This document shows positions 17,286 through 26,087 of a stretch of 53,054 nt of DNA, in pieces (the first letter of the stretch is position 1; every line of letters starts with the position of its first letter). The translations under genes and the position numbers were made by a program. Under the pieces are notes generated by a model, which saw nothing but the letters and a program-made list of their open reading frames with translations, did not search any database and had not been told where the DNA came from. Source of the stretch: Pseudomonadota bacterium (GTDB taxonomy: Bacteria; Pseudomonadota; Alphaproteobacteria; Paracaedibacterales; JAKBAR01); assembly GCA_021808925.1 (NCBI GenBank), contig JAKBAR010000004.1:1-53054 (forward strand), written 5' to 3'.

Positions 17286-18752
17286 TTAACTCACTGCCTT
17301 TAGGCTATCATTGTCTGAACTGTCCACCCCCAGCTGATCCAACTGAACAGGGAGAGACGCTGCCCAATACGTAATCGATCCTGCGCCCATGCAAATAACT
17401 AAATCACCGGATTGCGAGAGACGCCTTATCATAAAAGGAAGTTCTTTGGGGTCAGAAATCTCATAGACCTCTTGGCCTCTTTCTCGCATTTTATGCGCTA
17501 AAATTTCAGAATTAATGCCTTCAATAGAATCCTCTCCCGCAGAGAAAACAGGTGCCAGAATAATTTTATCTGCATCAATCATCGATTCTGAAAAATCATT
17601 AAAAAAAGCCTTGAGGCGTGTATAGCGATGGGGTTGAAGAACAGCGATCACACGGCCTTTTGTTGCCTGACGCGCTGCCTTTAGTGTTGTTTTAATTTCC
17701 ACAGGATGATGCGCATAATCATCAACAATCGTTAGACCATGACTCTCTCCCACTTTTGTAAAGCGCCGCTTCACACCTTTGAAATGGCTAAGTGCTTTGA
17801 TCATGACAACATCACTTATCCCAAGCTCTTGCGCCACAGCAATGACAGCCAACGCATTTTGCACATTATGCTCACCCATCATTGGTAAAAAGAAACCGCG
17901 AATACGACGCGGCATTAATGTCAGCGTTGTTAAGCTTGGCTGAATTGTTGGCGGATTAATATCCACATCAAAGGTAATGCCTTCTTCTGTGGCATGAAGA
18001 TTGACGGCACGAATGTGCGCCCCCTCCTTGAGACCATAAGTCACAACGCGTTTGCCGATAAGATCTGGAATTATTTTTTGAACTTCCTCATGATCCGCGC
18101 ACAAAATAGCAGCACCGTAAAAAGGCACACGATCTAAAAAGCGCATAAAAGCCGATTTTATCTCGCTAAAATCTTTATAAAAATCCATGTGATCTTCATC
18201 GATATTTGTGACCACCGCAAATGTTGGAAAAAGTTTGACAAAACTACCATCGGATTCGTCCGCCTCAGCAATCACCCAATCCCCCGTACCCAAGCGCGCA
18301 TTCGTATTATAGGCGTTAAGGATACCCCCATTAATAATTGTTGGATTAAGTTCCGCTTCGTCAAAAAGAGCCGCCATGAGAGACGTCGTTGTTGTTTTAC
18401 CATGCGTTCCAGCAATGGCGACAGCGAATTTAAGACGCATCAGCTCGCCTAGCATTTCTGCACGTTGTACAACCGCAATACCTTGATTTTGCGCAGCGAT
18501 GACTTCTGGGTTATTTTTAGACACAGCCGTTGAAACAACAATAACCTGAGCGCCCTGAATATTCTCAACCGCATGGCCAATGTGAATTTTAATCCCAAGA
18601 TTTCTAAGGCGCTGAATATTAGAGCTTTCGTTCGCATCACTCCCTGATACGAAATAACCAAGGTTCGATAACACCTCCGCGATTCCACTCATGCCAATAC
18701 CCCCAATGCCCACAAAGTGAATATGCCGTATGAAATGAGGAGAAATGCGCAT
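17286..18752 (-). CDS. murC: UDP-N-acetylmuramate--L-alanine ligase
   Basis: 488 residues. Adds L-Ala to UDP-MurNAc with ATP. N-terminal Rossmann motif HFVGIGGIGMSGIAEVL, P-loop AGTHGKTTTTS (about residues 114-124), EADESDGSF, NIDEDHMDFY and VDDYAHHPVEIK are all present. It sits between murG and murB in the order murG-murC-murB, a preserved piece of the division and cell wall cluster; ftsW and murD are not adjacent. Confidence 0.97.
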   Translation of the reverse strand: MRISPHFIRHIHFVGIGGIGMSGIAEVLSNLGYFVSGSDANESSNIQRLRNLGIKIHIGHAVENIQGAQVIVVSTAVSKNNPEVIAAQNQGIAVVQRAEMLGELMRLKFAVAIAGTHGKTTTTSLMAALFDEAELNPTIINGGILNAYNTNARLGTGDWVIAEADESDGSFVKLFPTFAVVTNIDEDHMDFYKDFSEIKSAFMRFLDRVPFYGAAILCADHEEVQKIIPDLIGKRVVTYGLKEGAHIRAVNLHATEEGITFDVDINPPTIQPSLTTLTLMPRRIRGFFLPMMGEHNVQNALAVIAVAQELGISDVVMIKALSHFKGVKRRFTKVGESHGLTIVDDYAHHPVEIKTTLKAARQATKGRVIAVLQPHRYTRLKAFFNDFSESMIDADKIILAPVFSAGEDSIEGINSEILAHKMRERGQEVYEISDPKELPFMIRRLSQSGDLVICMGAGSITYWAASLPVQLDQLGVDSSDNDSLKAVS

Positions 18753-18769
18753 GGTGCCTCTATAACTAT

Positions 18770-19861
18770 TTAATTGTTTGTCTCTAATGGTGGTAGCAAA
18801 TCTTGGATCACTTGTGCAAGATGTGATGCTGCTTGCACCATACTATAATTTTGAATATCCTTGGCTTTTTTTTCAAGTATTTCAGGCTGATTTAAACTTT
18901 TTTGCAGAATTTCTGCAAGCTTTTGAGGGGTAAGATTTTTTTGCTCTTCTAAAAAGCACGCATCGCCCAAAGCCTTTGCATTATACAATTGATGATGATC
19001 CGTCGCATAAGGATAGGGGATAAAAAGTGCTGCGCGCCCTGCAATAGTCAGCTCTGAGACTGTAGAAGCTCCCGCGCGCGCTATCACCAAATCCGCCTTT
19101 TCATAAAGCTCCTGTACATGATCAAAAAAAGGCTTGAGTGTTACATGCATACCAAGATCATCATAAGATTTTTGTGTGGATTCCAAAAGCTCCGCACGGC
19201 ATTGCTGCACCAATGTAATATTCTTACGCTTCTGTGCCGATAAAAGTGATAGAGCTTCTGGCAAAAGGGTTGAGAAAAAAGCAGCTCCCTGACTGCCTCC
19301 TGTGGCAAAAAGACTGAGATGATTCTTTTTCGGTTGATAGGGCGTGCAGGGATGAATACGGGCGGGATTACCCGTCACACAATGAGAAATCCTTGTATCA
19401 AAGGCCATTGTCTTTTCAAAGGAGAGAGCAACATGTCGCGCGCGCTTAAGAAGAGAGCGATTCGCACGACCAATATAAGCATTTTGTTCGTGGAGAATTG
19501 TTGGAATGCCGAGCATCTGCGCCGCTAAAACAGCGGGCACACTTGGATAGCCCCCAAACCCTACGACAATAGAGGGTTTTTCTGTTAAAAACAGATAAAA
19601 GCACCGTAAAAAACTCCAAAACATCGCGAAAATAAAAAGAGGAACTTGTATTTTTTTTGAGCGTAGTGGGATAAAAAGTTTGATGGCATTCACGTTTGGC
19701 TCGCTCACTCTTTTATCTGAAATAACTGTGATCTCAGTATCTGTCCTAGCCTTTAAAAGCGCGCGCGCTGTTGCAATAGCTGGGAACAAATGCCCCCCCG
19801 TTCCTCCCGCACATAAATAAATTTTAAAAAGACTGTTGCTCAATTTTTTTTGCATGAACAT
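18770..19861 (-). CDS. murG: UDP-GlcNAc transferase forming lipid II
   Basis: 363 residues, GT-B glycosyltransferase on the inner face of the membrane that converts lipid I to lipid II. The donor and acceptor motifs are visible: LCAGGTGGHLFPA, VVGFGGYPSVPAVLAA, HEQNAYIGRANR, FATGGSQGAAFF, and DLVIARAGASTVSEL plus YPYATDHHQLYNA. First gene of the murG-murC-murB run. A run of hydrophobic residues (LFIFAMFWSFLRCFYLFL) suits peripheral membrane attachment. Confidence 0.96.
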   Translation of the reverse strand: MFMQKKLSNSLFKIYLCAGGTGGHLFPAIATARALLKARTDTEITVISDKRVSEPNVNAIKLFIPLRSKKIQVPLFIFAMFWSFLRCFYLFLTEKPSIVVGFGGYPSVPAVLAAQMLGIPTILHEQNAYIGRANRSLLKRARHVALSFEKTMAFDTRISHCVTGNPARIHPCTPYQPKKNHLSLFATGGSQGAAFFSTLLPEALSLLSAQKRKNITLVQQCRAELLESTQKSYDDLGMHVTLKPFFDHVQELYEKADLVIARAGASTVSELTIAGRAALFIPYPYATDHHQLYNAKALGDACFLEEQKNLTPQKLAEILQKSLNQPEILEKKAKDIQNYSMVQAASHLAQVIQDLLPPLETNN

Positions 19862-19920
19862 ATGTTTAATTGGATAGAATACGCTATCCTACCCTTTTTT
19901 CTTTTTTTCTCACAATAACC

Positions 19921-20013
19921 ATGATGAAAAGGCGCACAATATTTGTGAAAAAGCTCCTCACACTTATGATATTCTTGTTTAGCGTTACACTTTATATGTT
20001 TCTCCTGTCATAG
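19921..20013 (+). CDS. Possible 30-residue single-pass membrane peptide
   Basis: ATG 19921 opens a short frame (start MMKRRTIFVKK, then hydrophobic LTLMIFLFSVTLYMFLLS) ending TAG 20011-20013. The basic head plus 18 hydrophobic residues is a plausible small membrane protein. It lacks a Shine-Dalgarno, so this is tentative. Confidence 0.2.
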   Translation: MMKRRTIFVKKLLTLMIFLFSVTLYMFLLS

Positions 20014-20039
20014 CAAGTCATAAAAAGGAAGATAGTGAG

Positions 20040-20060
20040 AAGACTAGAAAACCTAGTCTT
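20040..20060 (+). other. 8-bp perfect hairpin just upstream of the frameshifted gene
   Basis: AAGACTAG and CTAGTCTT are exact reverse complements separated by AAAAC. The hairpin ends 10 nt before ATG 20070, where it could affect ribosome access. It is not followed by a T run, so a terminator is less likely. Confidence 0.4.
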
Positions 20061-20069
20061 AATGACAGT

Positions 20070-20380
20070 ATGACGCAAAAAAAATTGATCCATGTGATAT
20101 CACAGGTCTTGATAAGGCTGAACTGCTTCTAGAACTTTATAATGTGGCTCTTTATCACAACCTCACATCAAAATCTTACACTTTTATTACTCTTGATGAG
20201 GCAAGAAGAGCGCTCGAAAAAGCTGATAACGGATATATTGAGTTCCTTCATGACAAAGTATTACAGGTTAACTTAGGTGAAAATGTCAAAGTTTTAAAGA
20301 CAACTATCTTCAACCGCGGTTATGGAGAAAATGCTGCAGAAAAAGTGATGAAAGAGTTAAGAGAAAAAACTAAAAATTAG
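20070..20380 (+). pseudogene. Small conserved-type protein gene with a frameshift at an A8 run
   Basis: The long frame, open from about 20066 to TAG 20380, has no good start; its first GTG (20144) lies mid-protein. Upstream, ATG 20070 begins MTQKK in another frame and reaches an A8 run at 20077-20084. One extra A would join the two into a 103-residue protein whose N-terminus reads KIDPCDITGLDKAELLLELY. I recall similar ITGLDKAELL... starts, with a Tyr/Phe-x-His/Cys-x-R-x-[IM]-K-[VC]-[DN]-L centre, in small uncharacterised proteins of many bacteria; here the centre is GYIEFLHDKVLQVNLG. It may be a sequencing error, a decaying gene, or rescued by polymerase slippage. Its stop overlaps that of fabH by 4 nt. 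Confidence 0.6.
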
Positions 20381-21336
20381 TAGACCATCAGCGTCGCACC
20401 CCAGGTAAAACCTCCGCCCATCGCAGGCATCACAATCACGTCTCCACGCTTAATGCGCCCATCTTTTACCGCAACATCAAAGGCCAAAGGAATCGTCGCA
20501 GCCGATGTATTTGCGTGCTCTGCAATCGTTGAAATCACCTTATCCATAGGAAGTTTGAGGCGCTCCGCAAGGCCTTCAATAATACGCTGATTTGCCTGAT
20601 GAGGAACAACCCAGTCAATGTCCGCATCCTTAACATGATGATCTGCAAGAACACAATCAATCGCCTTTGCCATATTCACAACCGCTGCTTTAAAAACCTC
20701 TTTCCCATTCATGTGCAAAGTTCCAAAGTGCCCTTGGCTCGCTCCTCCTTGCGTATAAAGCGCATCCTTAAAAGCACCATCCGCATAAAGTTTTGTGCCC
20801 AAAATGCGTGACGTATCTTTTGAATCTGTGGCCTTGAGAATAAAGGCCCCCGCGCCATCGCCAAAAAGCACACAAGTGCTCCGATCAGTCCAATCCAAAA
20901 GCCGCGACATTGTCTCTGCCCCTATCACAAGTGCACATGTACTTTGCCCTGACTTTATATACATATCCGCCGTGTTAAGGGCGTAAATAAAACCTGAACA
21001 CACGGCTTGGACATCAAATGCGGCACAGGGAGGGATACCAAGGGCTGTTTGCACAAGGGCTGCTGTTGCAGGAAACGTATAATCCGGTGTTGTTGTCGCC
21101 ACAATCACAAGATCAATGGCCTCGGGAGTTATCTGAGCATGCTCAAGAGCCAACCTCGCTGCTTTTATTGCAAGATGAGACGTCAACTCTCCCTCTGCCG
21201 CAATATGCCGTTTAGCAATACCAACACGGCTGCGAATCCATTCATCAGAGGTTTCTAATGTCTGTGCAAGGTCATTATTTGTGACAATTTTTTCTGGAAG
21301 ATACGCTCCAACGCCGATAACTTTTGATGCAACCAT
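20377..21336 (-). CDS. fabH: 3-oxoacyl-ACP synthase III
   Basis: 319 residues. Condenses acetyl-CoA with malonyl-ACP to start fatty acid synthesis. The catalytic triad is present: Cys113 in QAVCSGF, His in WVVPHQANQRI, and Asn in AEHANTSAAT. It ends GGGFTWGATLMVY, the expected C-terminus. ATG 21336 opens MVASKVIGVGAYLPE. The usual plsX partner is not adjacent. Confidence 0.97.
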   Translation of the reverse strand: MVASKVIGVGAYLPEKIVTNNDLAQTLETSDEWIRSRVGIAKRHIAAEGELTSHLAIKAARLALEHAQITPEAIDLVIVATTTPDYTFPATAALVQTALGIPPCAAFDVQAVCSGFIYALNTADMYIKSGQSTCALVIGAETMSRLLDWTDRSTCVLFGDGAGAFILKATDSKDTSRILGTKLYADGAFKDALYTQGGASQGHFGTLHMNGKEVFKAAVVNMAKAIDCVLADHHVKDADIDWVVPHQANQRIIEGLAERLKLPMDKVISTIAEHANTSAATIPLAFDVAVKDGRIKRGDVIVMPAMGGGFTWGATLMVY

Positions 21337-21434
21337 GAATGACGTCCTCTCGTTTTTTAATCGTTAGACTTAAATAATCCTTCAAATGTTTTTGTAGTTT
21401 AACCATGTCATGGAAAAGAGCAACGAGATTTTAT

Positions 21435-21456
21435 CTTTTTAAAAGGGGGTGCCCCC
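21435..21456 (-). terminator. Probable rho-independent terminator downstream of the 21.5-22.1 kb gene
   Basis: Read on the minus strand, GGGGGCACCCCC is followed directly by TTTT. It lies 50 nt beyond the stop of the minus-strand exported-protein gene and upstream of fabH, so it would separate the two. Confidence 0.5.
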
Positions 21457-21505
21457 GATTAATTTTATTGAAAAAAAGGTTATAGCCACCTCTTCCCCCA
21501 TCCTT

Positions 21506-22075
21506 TTAGTTCTTTTTAATTTTTTCATTCGCCTTATCCACAAGATCCCAAATATCTTTAGGCAAGAAATCCTCTTGAGTTTTCAAAAATTCATAATTCT
21601 CCTCAAGGCTTGCCTCAGGCATAAAGTTAACAGGTTTTTTCGTTTTTTCTGTATCGATGTTTATTTTTATGTCGCGGCAGTTAACTAGTTTTTCAAAAAG
21701 AAAGTGCGCCATCTTTCTAAAAAACCCATCATATTCATTCAGGCCTTCTTTTACAATGAGTGGGGCTTTGCTGTCATCTTTGCACAAAGTAGAGGTATAT
21801 TTTGTACAAAGTTCTCCCGTCTCCTCAAAGTTTTCAGGTAATTTCTCGTAAACAATTTTGAATCCGCTACGATACTTAAGTGTGTAAAATTGTGAAGAAT
21901 CCCCATGGCGTGTAAAGAAAATCCCCTTATCATTAATGGCAAGATCGACATATGCCGTAAAATTTTTTTCAATGTGTTTTTCCTCTAAGTTTTTTTCTCC
22001 TGCCATGACTTCATTGATGGAGGAAATACAAAAGAACACAGCACTTATGAAAAATAATATTATTTTATGAGGCAT
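21506..22075 (-). CDS. Exported protein of unknown function
   Basis: 189 residues with a signal peptide (MPHKIILFFISAVFFCISS, likely cleaved near NEVMAGEK). The mature part is acidic to neutral and mixed, with three Cys (ELCTKYTSTLCKDD, KLVNCRDIKIN) that could form a disulfide. A Lys-rich tail ends ANEKIKKN. No domain recognised. It has its own terminator and faces away from pntAA, so it is probably monocistronic. Confidence 0.65.
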   Translation of the reverse strand: MPHKIILFFISAVFFCISSINEVMAGEKNLEEKHIEKNFTAYVDLAINDKGIFFTRHGDSSQFYTLKYRSGFKIVYEKLPENFEETGELCTKYTSTLCKDDSKAPLIVKEGLNEYDGFFRKMAHFLFEKLVNCRDIKINIDTEKTKKPVNFMPEASLEENYEFLKTQEDFLPKDIWDLVDKANEKIKKN

Positions 22076-22228
22076 TTATTGAATCCTTTTTTATTATGAA
22101 CATGTCCTGTCTAAATGATTGCAGCACACTTTGCAAGATCTGATGCAATCAGACGCTTCATTCACCCTCGTCAATCTCCACAAATTATGATAGTTTAACG
22201 TAAATTTTATAATTAAAGGGTGCTTGCC

Positions 22229-23356
22229 TTGAAGATTGCTGTTGCTAAAGAACATTCACCTTACGAATGCCGTGTTGCTCTCACGCCTGAAGGTGTGAAA
22301 AAATGCATTACCTTGGGGTATAACGTTTTTGTTGAAAAAAATGCAGGCGAGAGGGCCGGTTTTGATGACGATGCCTACAAAGCAAGCGGTGCCATCGTTG
22401 AAGAAGATCTTTCAAAGCTTTTTGGTGATGCTAACATAACACTCCGTATTCAACCCCCTTCGGCGCAGGAGATCGCTTATCTCCCCCCCCATAGCAGTCT
22501 TATTGGGCTTTTAAAACCTCATATGAAGAATGATGAGCTGAATGCCCTCGCCCGTGAAAAAGTTACATCCTTTGCCCTTGAAATGATTCCAAGGATTACA
22601 CGCGCGCAAAGTATGGATGTGCTCTCCTCTCAAAGCAATTTAGCAGGATACCGTGCTGTCATTGAAGGTGCCCATGCGCTCAATCGCACATTTCCGATGA
22701 TGATGACACCGGCTGGAACGATTGCACCGATGCGTGTTCTTATCCTTGGTGCGGGTGTTGCAGGCTTGCAAGCCATTGCTACAGCAAAACGGTTAGGGGC
22801 GATTGTCTCAGCTTTTGATGTACGTTCTGCTGCAAAAGAACAAGTAGAAAGTCTTGGCGCAACATTTATTGCAATCGAGGCTGAAGAGTCCGGTGATGGT
22901 TCCGGTGGTTACGCCAAAGAAATGGGTGACGCTTATCAAAAAGCTCAAAAACTCAAATTGACAGATGTTCTGAAAACACAAGATCTTGTGATTACCACAG
23001 CTCAAATTCCAATGAAAAAAGCGCCTATCCTTATCGATGAGGATATGGTCAGTGTCATGAAAAGTGGGTCAATGATTATTGATCTTGCGAGTGAAACTGG
23101 AGGAAATTGCACGCTCACAAAACATGGTGAGACTGTCACACACGGTGGTACTCAAATTTATGCGCCACTCAATATCATGAGTGCGATTGCCTATGATGCG
23201 AGTCAGCTTTTTAGTCGTAACAATGTGCATTTTATCACAAATCTTATCAAAGAGGGGCAGATTCAGTTCGACGATGAGATTGTCAAAGCGACGTGTCTCA
23301 CACATGAAGGTGCGATTATCCATCCGCTTTTCAGCGAAAAAAGAAAAGGAGATTAA
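22229..23356 (+). CDS. pntAA: NAD(P) transhydrogenase subunit alpha part 1
   Basis: 375 residues from TTG 22229, which has AAGGG 8 nt upstream and gives the family start MKIAVAKEHSPYECRVALTP; a GTG at 22220 is also in frame. This is the NAD(H)-binding domain I, with the dinucleotide fold VLILGAGVAGLQAIATAKRLGA, the Gln-containing loop RSQSMD-like RAQSMDVLSSQSN, and GSMIIDLASETGGNC. In alphaproteobacteria PntA is split into this soluble part and a membrane part, as here. An intact three-gene operon follows. Confidence 0.95.
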   Translation: MKIAVAKEHSPYECRVALTPEGVKKCITLGYNVFVEKNAGERAGFDDDAYKASGAIVEEDLSKLFGDANITLRIQPPSAQEIAYLPPHSSLIGLLKPHMKNDELNALAREKVTSFALEMIPRITRAQSMDVLSSQSNLAGYRAVIEGAHALNRTFPMMMTPAGTIAPMRVLILGAGVAGLQAIATAKRLGAIVSAFDVRSAAKEQVESLGATFIAIEAEESGDGSGGYAKEMGDAYQKAQKLKLTDVLKTQDLVITTAQIPMKKAPILIDEDMVSVMKSGSMIIDLASETGGNCTLTKHGETVTHGGTQIYAPLNIMSAIAYDASQLFSRNNVHFITNLIKEGQIQFDDEIVKATCLTHEGAIIHPLFSEKRKGD

Positions 23357-23761
23357 ATGATGCAACCGATTATGGATAAAATGAATGAGCTGACAAAAGC
23401 CATGCAATCTTTGCTTCAACAGAGCAGTGATATTCAGCAGTCACTGGGTCATATCCAAGCGATCTCACCTCACGGCACCTTAGATCCTTTGATGATCGGA
23501 CTCACCGTTTTTGCTCTTGCGTGCTTTGTCGGATATTACGTTGTTTGGCGCGTTACACCAGCTTTACATTCGCCTCTCATGGCTGTAACAAATGCTATTT
23601 CCAGTGTCATTATCGTAGGCGCACTTTTGGCGGCTGGACCTCTTGAAAGTAGTGCTACAGGCATTGGCCTTTTGGCTGTATTCCTCGCATCGATTAATAT
23701 TTTTGGAGGATTTGTTGTTACAAACCGTATGCTTGCTATGTTTTCAAAAAGCAAGAAATAG
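23357..23761 (+). CDS. pntAB: NAD(P) transhydrogenase subunit alpha part 2
   Basis: 134 residues beginning immediately after the pntAA stop, with GGAG 6 nt upstream. It holds about four membrane segments ([54 protein letters not shown]) and the conserved [20 protein letters not shown]. This is the N-terminal part of the proton-conducting domain II. Confidence 0.95.
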   Translation: MMQPIMDKMNELTKAMQSLLQQSSDIQQSLGHIQAISPHGTLDPLMIGLTVFALACFVGYYVVWRVTPALHSPLMAVTNAISSVIIVGALLAAGPLESSATGIGLLAVFLASINIFGGFVVTNRMLAMFSKSKK

Positions 23762-23785
23762 CCTATAAAAAGGGATTTTTATACA

Positions 23786-25183
23786 ATGTCAGTGAATATT
23801 TCAGCTTTCTTTTACCTCCTTTCTGCCCTTTGCTTTATTATGGCACTGCGCGGGCTTTCTTCTGCAGCCACATCAAAAAATGGCAATCTTTTTGGCATGG
23901 TTGGCATGGGCATTGCCATTGCAACAACGCTTTTCAGTCCTGTTGTCGGTCACTATTTTCCCATTCTTGCAATGATCGCTGCGGGAGGACTTGTTGGTAT
24001 TTTTATTGCAAAAAAAATAAAAATGACAGCCCTGCCTCAACTTGTGGCGGGCTTTCATAGTCTTGTGGGACTCGCAGCTGTGTGTGTGGCTTTCGCAGCT
24101 TATCTCGATCCTACAGCCTATGGCATTGGTATAAAGGGGCATATCCGAACGATGAGCCTTTTTGAAATGAGTCTTGGCGCTGCGATTGGTGCAATTACAT
24201 TTTCTGGCTCGCTCATTGCCTTTGGAAAGCTCCAAGGGCTTATCTCCGGAAAACCGCTTGTGTTTGAAGGCCAGCACAAACTTAATGCTGTTTTAGGAAG
24301 CGTTCTCGTTCTCAGTATTCTTCTTTTTACCCTGACGGGCCATTTAACTTTTCTTTATCTCTTAACATTTATCGCCTTTGCACTCGGATTTCTCATGATT
24401 TTGCCTATCGGAGGCGCCGACATGCCCGTTGTTGTTTCGATGTTGAATTCTTATTCTGGATGGGCAGCCGCCGGCATCGGCTTTACGCTTAGCAATAATC
24501 TTCTTATTATTACAGGCGCTCTCGTTGGCGCCTCTGGTGCTATTTTGAGTTATATCATGTGCAAGGGAATGAACCGTTCCATTATGAATGTGATTCTTGG
24601 CGGATTTGGAACAGATGTTTCTGCCACAGCGATCTCTAATGGTGGTCAGTCTCATGATCGCCCTGTTAAGGTCAGTAGCAGCGAGGATGCAGCGTTTATT
24701 CTCAGTAATGCAAGCAGTGTTATTATTGTGCCTGGATATGGTATGGCTGTTGCTCAAGCTCAGCATGCTTTGCGTGAAATGGTGGATATTCTCAAAACCA
24801 AGGGGATAAAAATCCGTTACGCGATTCATCCCGTAGCGGGACGTATGCCAGGGCATATGAATGTTTTACTTGCCGAAGCAAACGTTCCTTATGAGGATGT
24901 CTTGGAACTTGATGAGATTAATAGTGATTTTGGGACAACGGATGTTGCTTTTGTCATTGGGGCCAACGACATTACAAATCCTGCAGCAAAAACAGATAAA
25001 AGCTCACCCATTTACGGCATGCCTGTATTGGATGTAGAGCGTGCGAAAACGGTTTTATTTATCAAACGCTCTCTTGCTTCGGGGTATTCGGGCGTAGATA
25101 ATGATCTTTTTTATCGTGATCATACATTTATGGTCTTAGGTGATGCTAAAAAAGTATGTGATGCGATTATCAAAGAAACATAA
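23786..25183 (+). CDS. pntB: NAD(P) transhydrogenase subunit beta
   Basis: 465 residues, AAGGGA 10 nt upstream of ATG. N-terminal multi-pass part of domain II, then the NADP(H)-binding domain III with VIIVPGYGMAVAQAQ, YAIHPVAGRMPGHMNVLLAEA, FVIGANDITNPAA and the lid motif MPVLDVERAKTVLFIKRS. It couples proton entry to NADPH formation. Last gene of pntAA-pntAB-pntB. Confidence 0.97.
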   Translation: MSVNISAFFYLLSALCFIMALRGLSSAATSKNGNLFGMVGMGIAIATTLFSPVVGHYFPILAMIAAGGLVGIFIAKKIKMTALPQLVAGFHSLVGLAAVCVAFAAYLDPTAYGIGIKGHIRTMSLFEMSLGAAIGAITFSGSLIAFGKLQGLISGKPLVFEGQHKLNAVLGSVLVLSILLFTLTGHLTFLYLLTFIAFALGFLMILPIGGADMPVVVSMLNSYSGWAAAGIGFTLSNNLLIITGALVGASGAILSYIMCKGMNRSIMNVILGGFGTDVSATAISNGGQSHDRPVKVSSSEDAAFILSNASSVIIVPGYGMAVAQAQHALREMVDILKTKGIKIRYAIHPVAGRMPGHMNVLLAEANVPYEDVLELDEINSDFGTTDVAFVIGANDITNPAAKTDKSSPIYGMPVLDVERAKTVLFIKRSLASGYSGVDNDLFYRDHTFMVLGDAKKVCDAIIKET

Positions 25184-25295
25184 ACTCCTATTTACATCGC
25201 TTTATTATAAATTTTATTTATTGTTCACACTATATTAATCTTTTTCTGATTGAATGAGACCATAACGGAATTTTTATCTGAAAAGGATGAATGTA

Positions 25296-26081
25296 ATGCT
25301 TTTTCTCAAATACATCGTACCTCTTTGCCTGATACTTTCTTTAGGTCACTCCTTTGCAAGCAATAGTGAGGATTTAATAGATATTAATGAGGAAAAAAAA
25401 TTTCTTATCTCTAAGAAAGATTCTTTTATCAAAAATCAAAAAGACATGATCAACAAGGAGGAAGGCCTTGATTTTATCGGTGTGGGTCTTTTTCGAGGAA
25501 AAGATCCGTTCAGTGATCTCATATGTCTTGGCTCGGCAAGCCGGTGGTCCCATGTCGGAGCCATTGTCAAGGGCACAACAAGTCAAAAAGAATATGTTTA
25601 TGAAACAACTGGTGCCCCCAGCGAAATAGCAGAGGGCATCTTACCTGAAGCACGCATCACACTTTTAGATGATGTTGTTAAAAACTACAGCGGTAACGTC
25701 GCCAAAAGAGAATTTGTTTTCTCTGATAAAAAACCTGATTCAAAAACAGGCAAGGACTATGTCCTTAAAAATATTGGCAAGCCTTATGAAAAGGATTTAA
25801 GCGCTCTTGTGAAGGCGTTAAGAGATTCTAACACAGGATGCGATGTCAAAAGCACTTTTTGTAGCGAAGAGGTTATTCTTTTGATGGAATATCTGGATAT
25901 ACGCAAAAAAGACAATGAGAGTGAGGAAAACTTCTTGCCACGCAATTTTGGGGATTTGCTCTCTCAACCACCCTTTGTGGGCACTTATGGAGGGTCATTT
26001 TCTTCCTCAATTGATATTTTAAAGCAGGTTGAAGATGAGGATACTTATATTTCATGCCCATGCCCTTGTATTATTCTATAG
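25296..26081 (+). CDS. Exported YiiX/NlpC-P60-like protein with C-terminal CaaX box (CIIL)
   Basis: 261 residues from ATG 25296 (AAGG 9 nt upstream; another ATG lies at 25287). A signal peptide (MLFLKYIVPLCLILSLGHSFAS) is followed by a region resembling permuted papain-like (YiiX/LRAT/NlpC-P60) enzymes: His86 in RWSHVGAIV, preceded by GVGLFRG, and Cys189 in TFCSEEVILLMEYL, which would be the catalytic His and Cys. Family members act on amide, thioester or ester bonds. The C-terminus is exceptional, ending in CPCPCIIL: a perfect CaaX box of the geranylgeranyl type with two more Cys just before it. The same last four residues end human G-protein gamma subunits 7 and 12. Six nt separate it from the next gene. 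Confidence 0.7.
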   Translation: MLFLKYIVPLCLILSLGHSFASNSEDLIDINEEKKFLISKKDSFIKNQKDMINKEEGLDFIGVGLFRGKDPFSDLICLGSASRWSHVGAIVKGTTSQKEYVYETTGAPSEIAEGILPEARITLLDDVVKNYSGNVAKREFVFSDKKPDSKTGKDYVLKNIGKPYEKDLSALVKALRDSNTGCDVKSTFCSEEVILLMEYLDIRKKDNESEENFLPRNFGDLLSQPPFVGTYGGSFSSSIDILKQVEDEDTYISCPCPCIIL

Positions 26082-26087
26082 CACGAT

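Noticed and set aside
22483-22490. C8/G8 runs in pntAA, pgk and the phosphatase as phase-variation tracts
   Set aside because: Runs of 8 occur in intact essential genes here, so length 8 alone is not informative; only the 10 and 11 base runs were kept.
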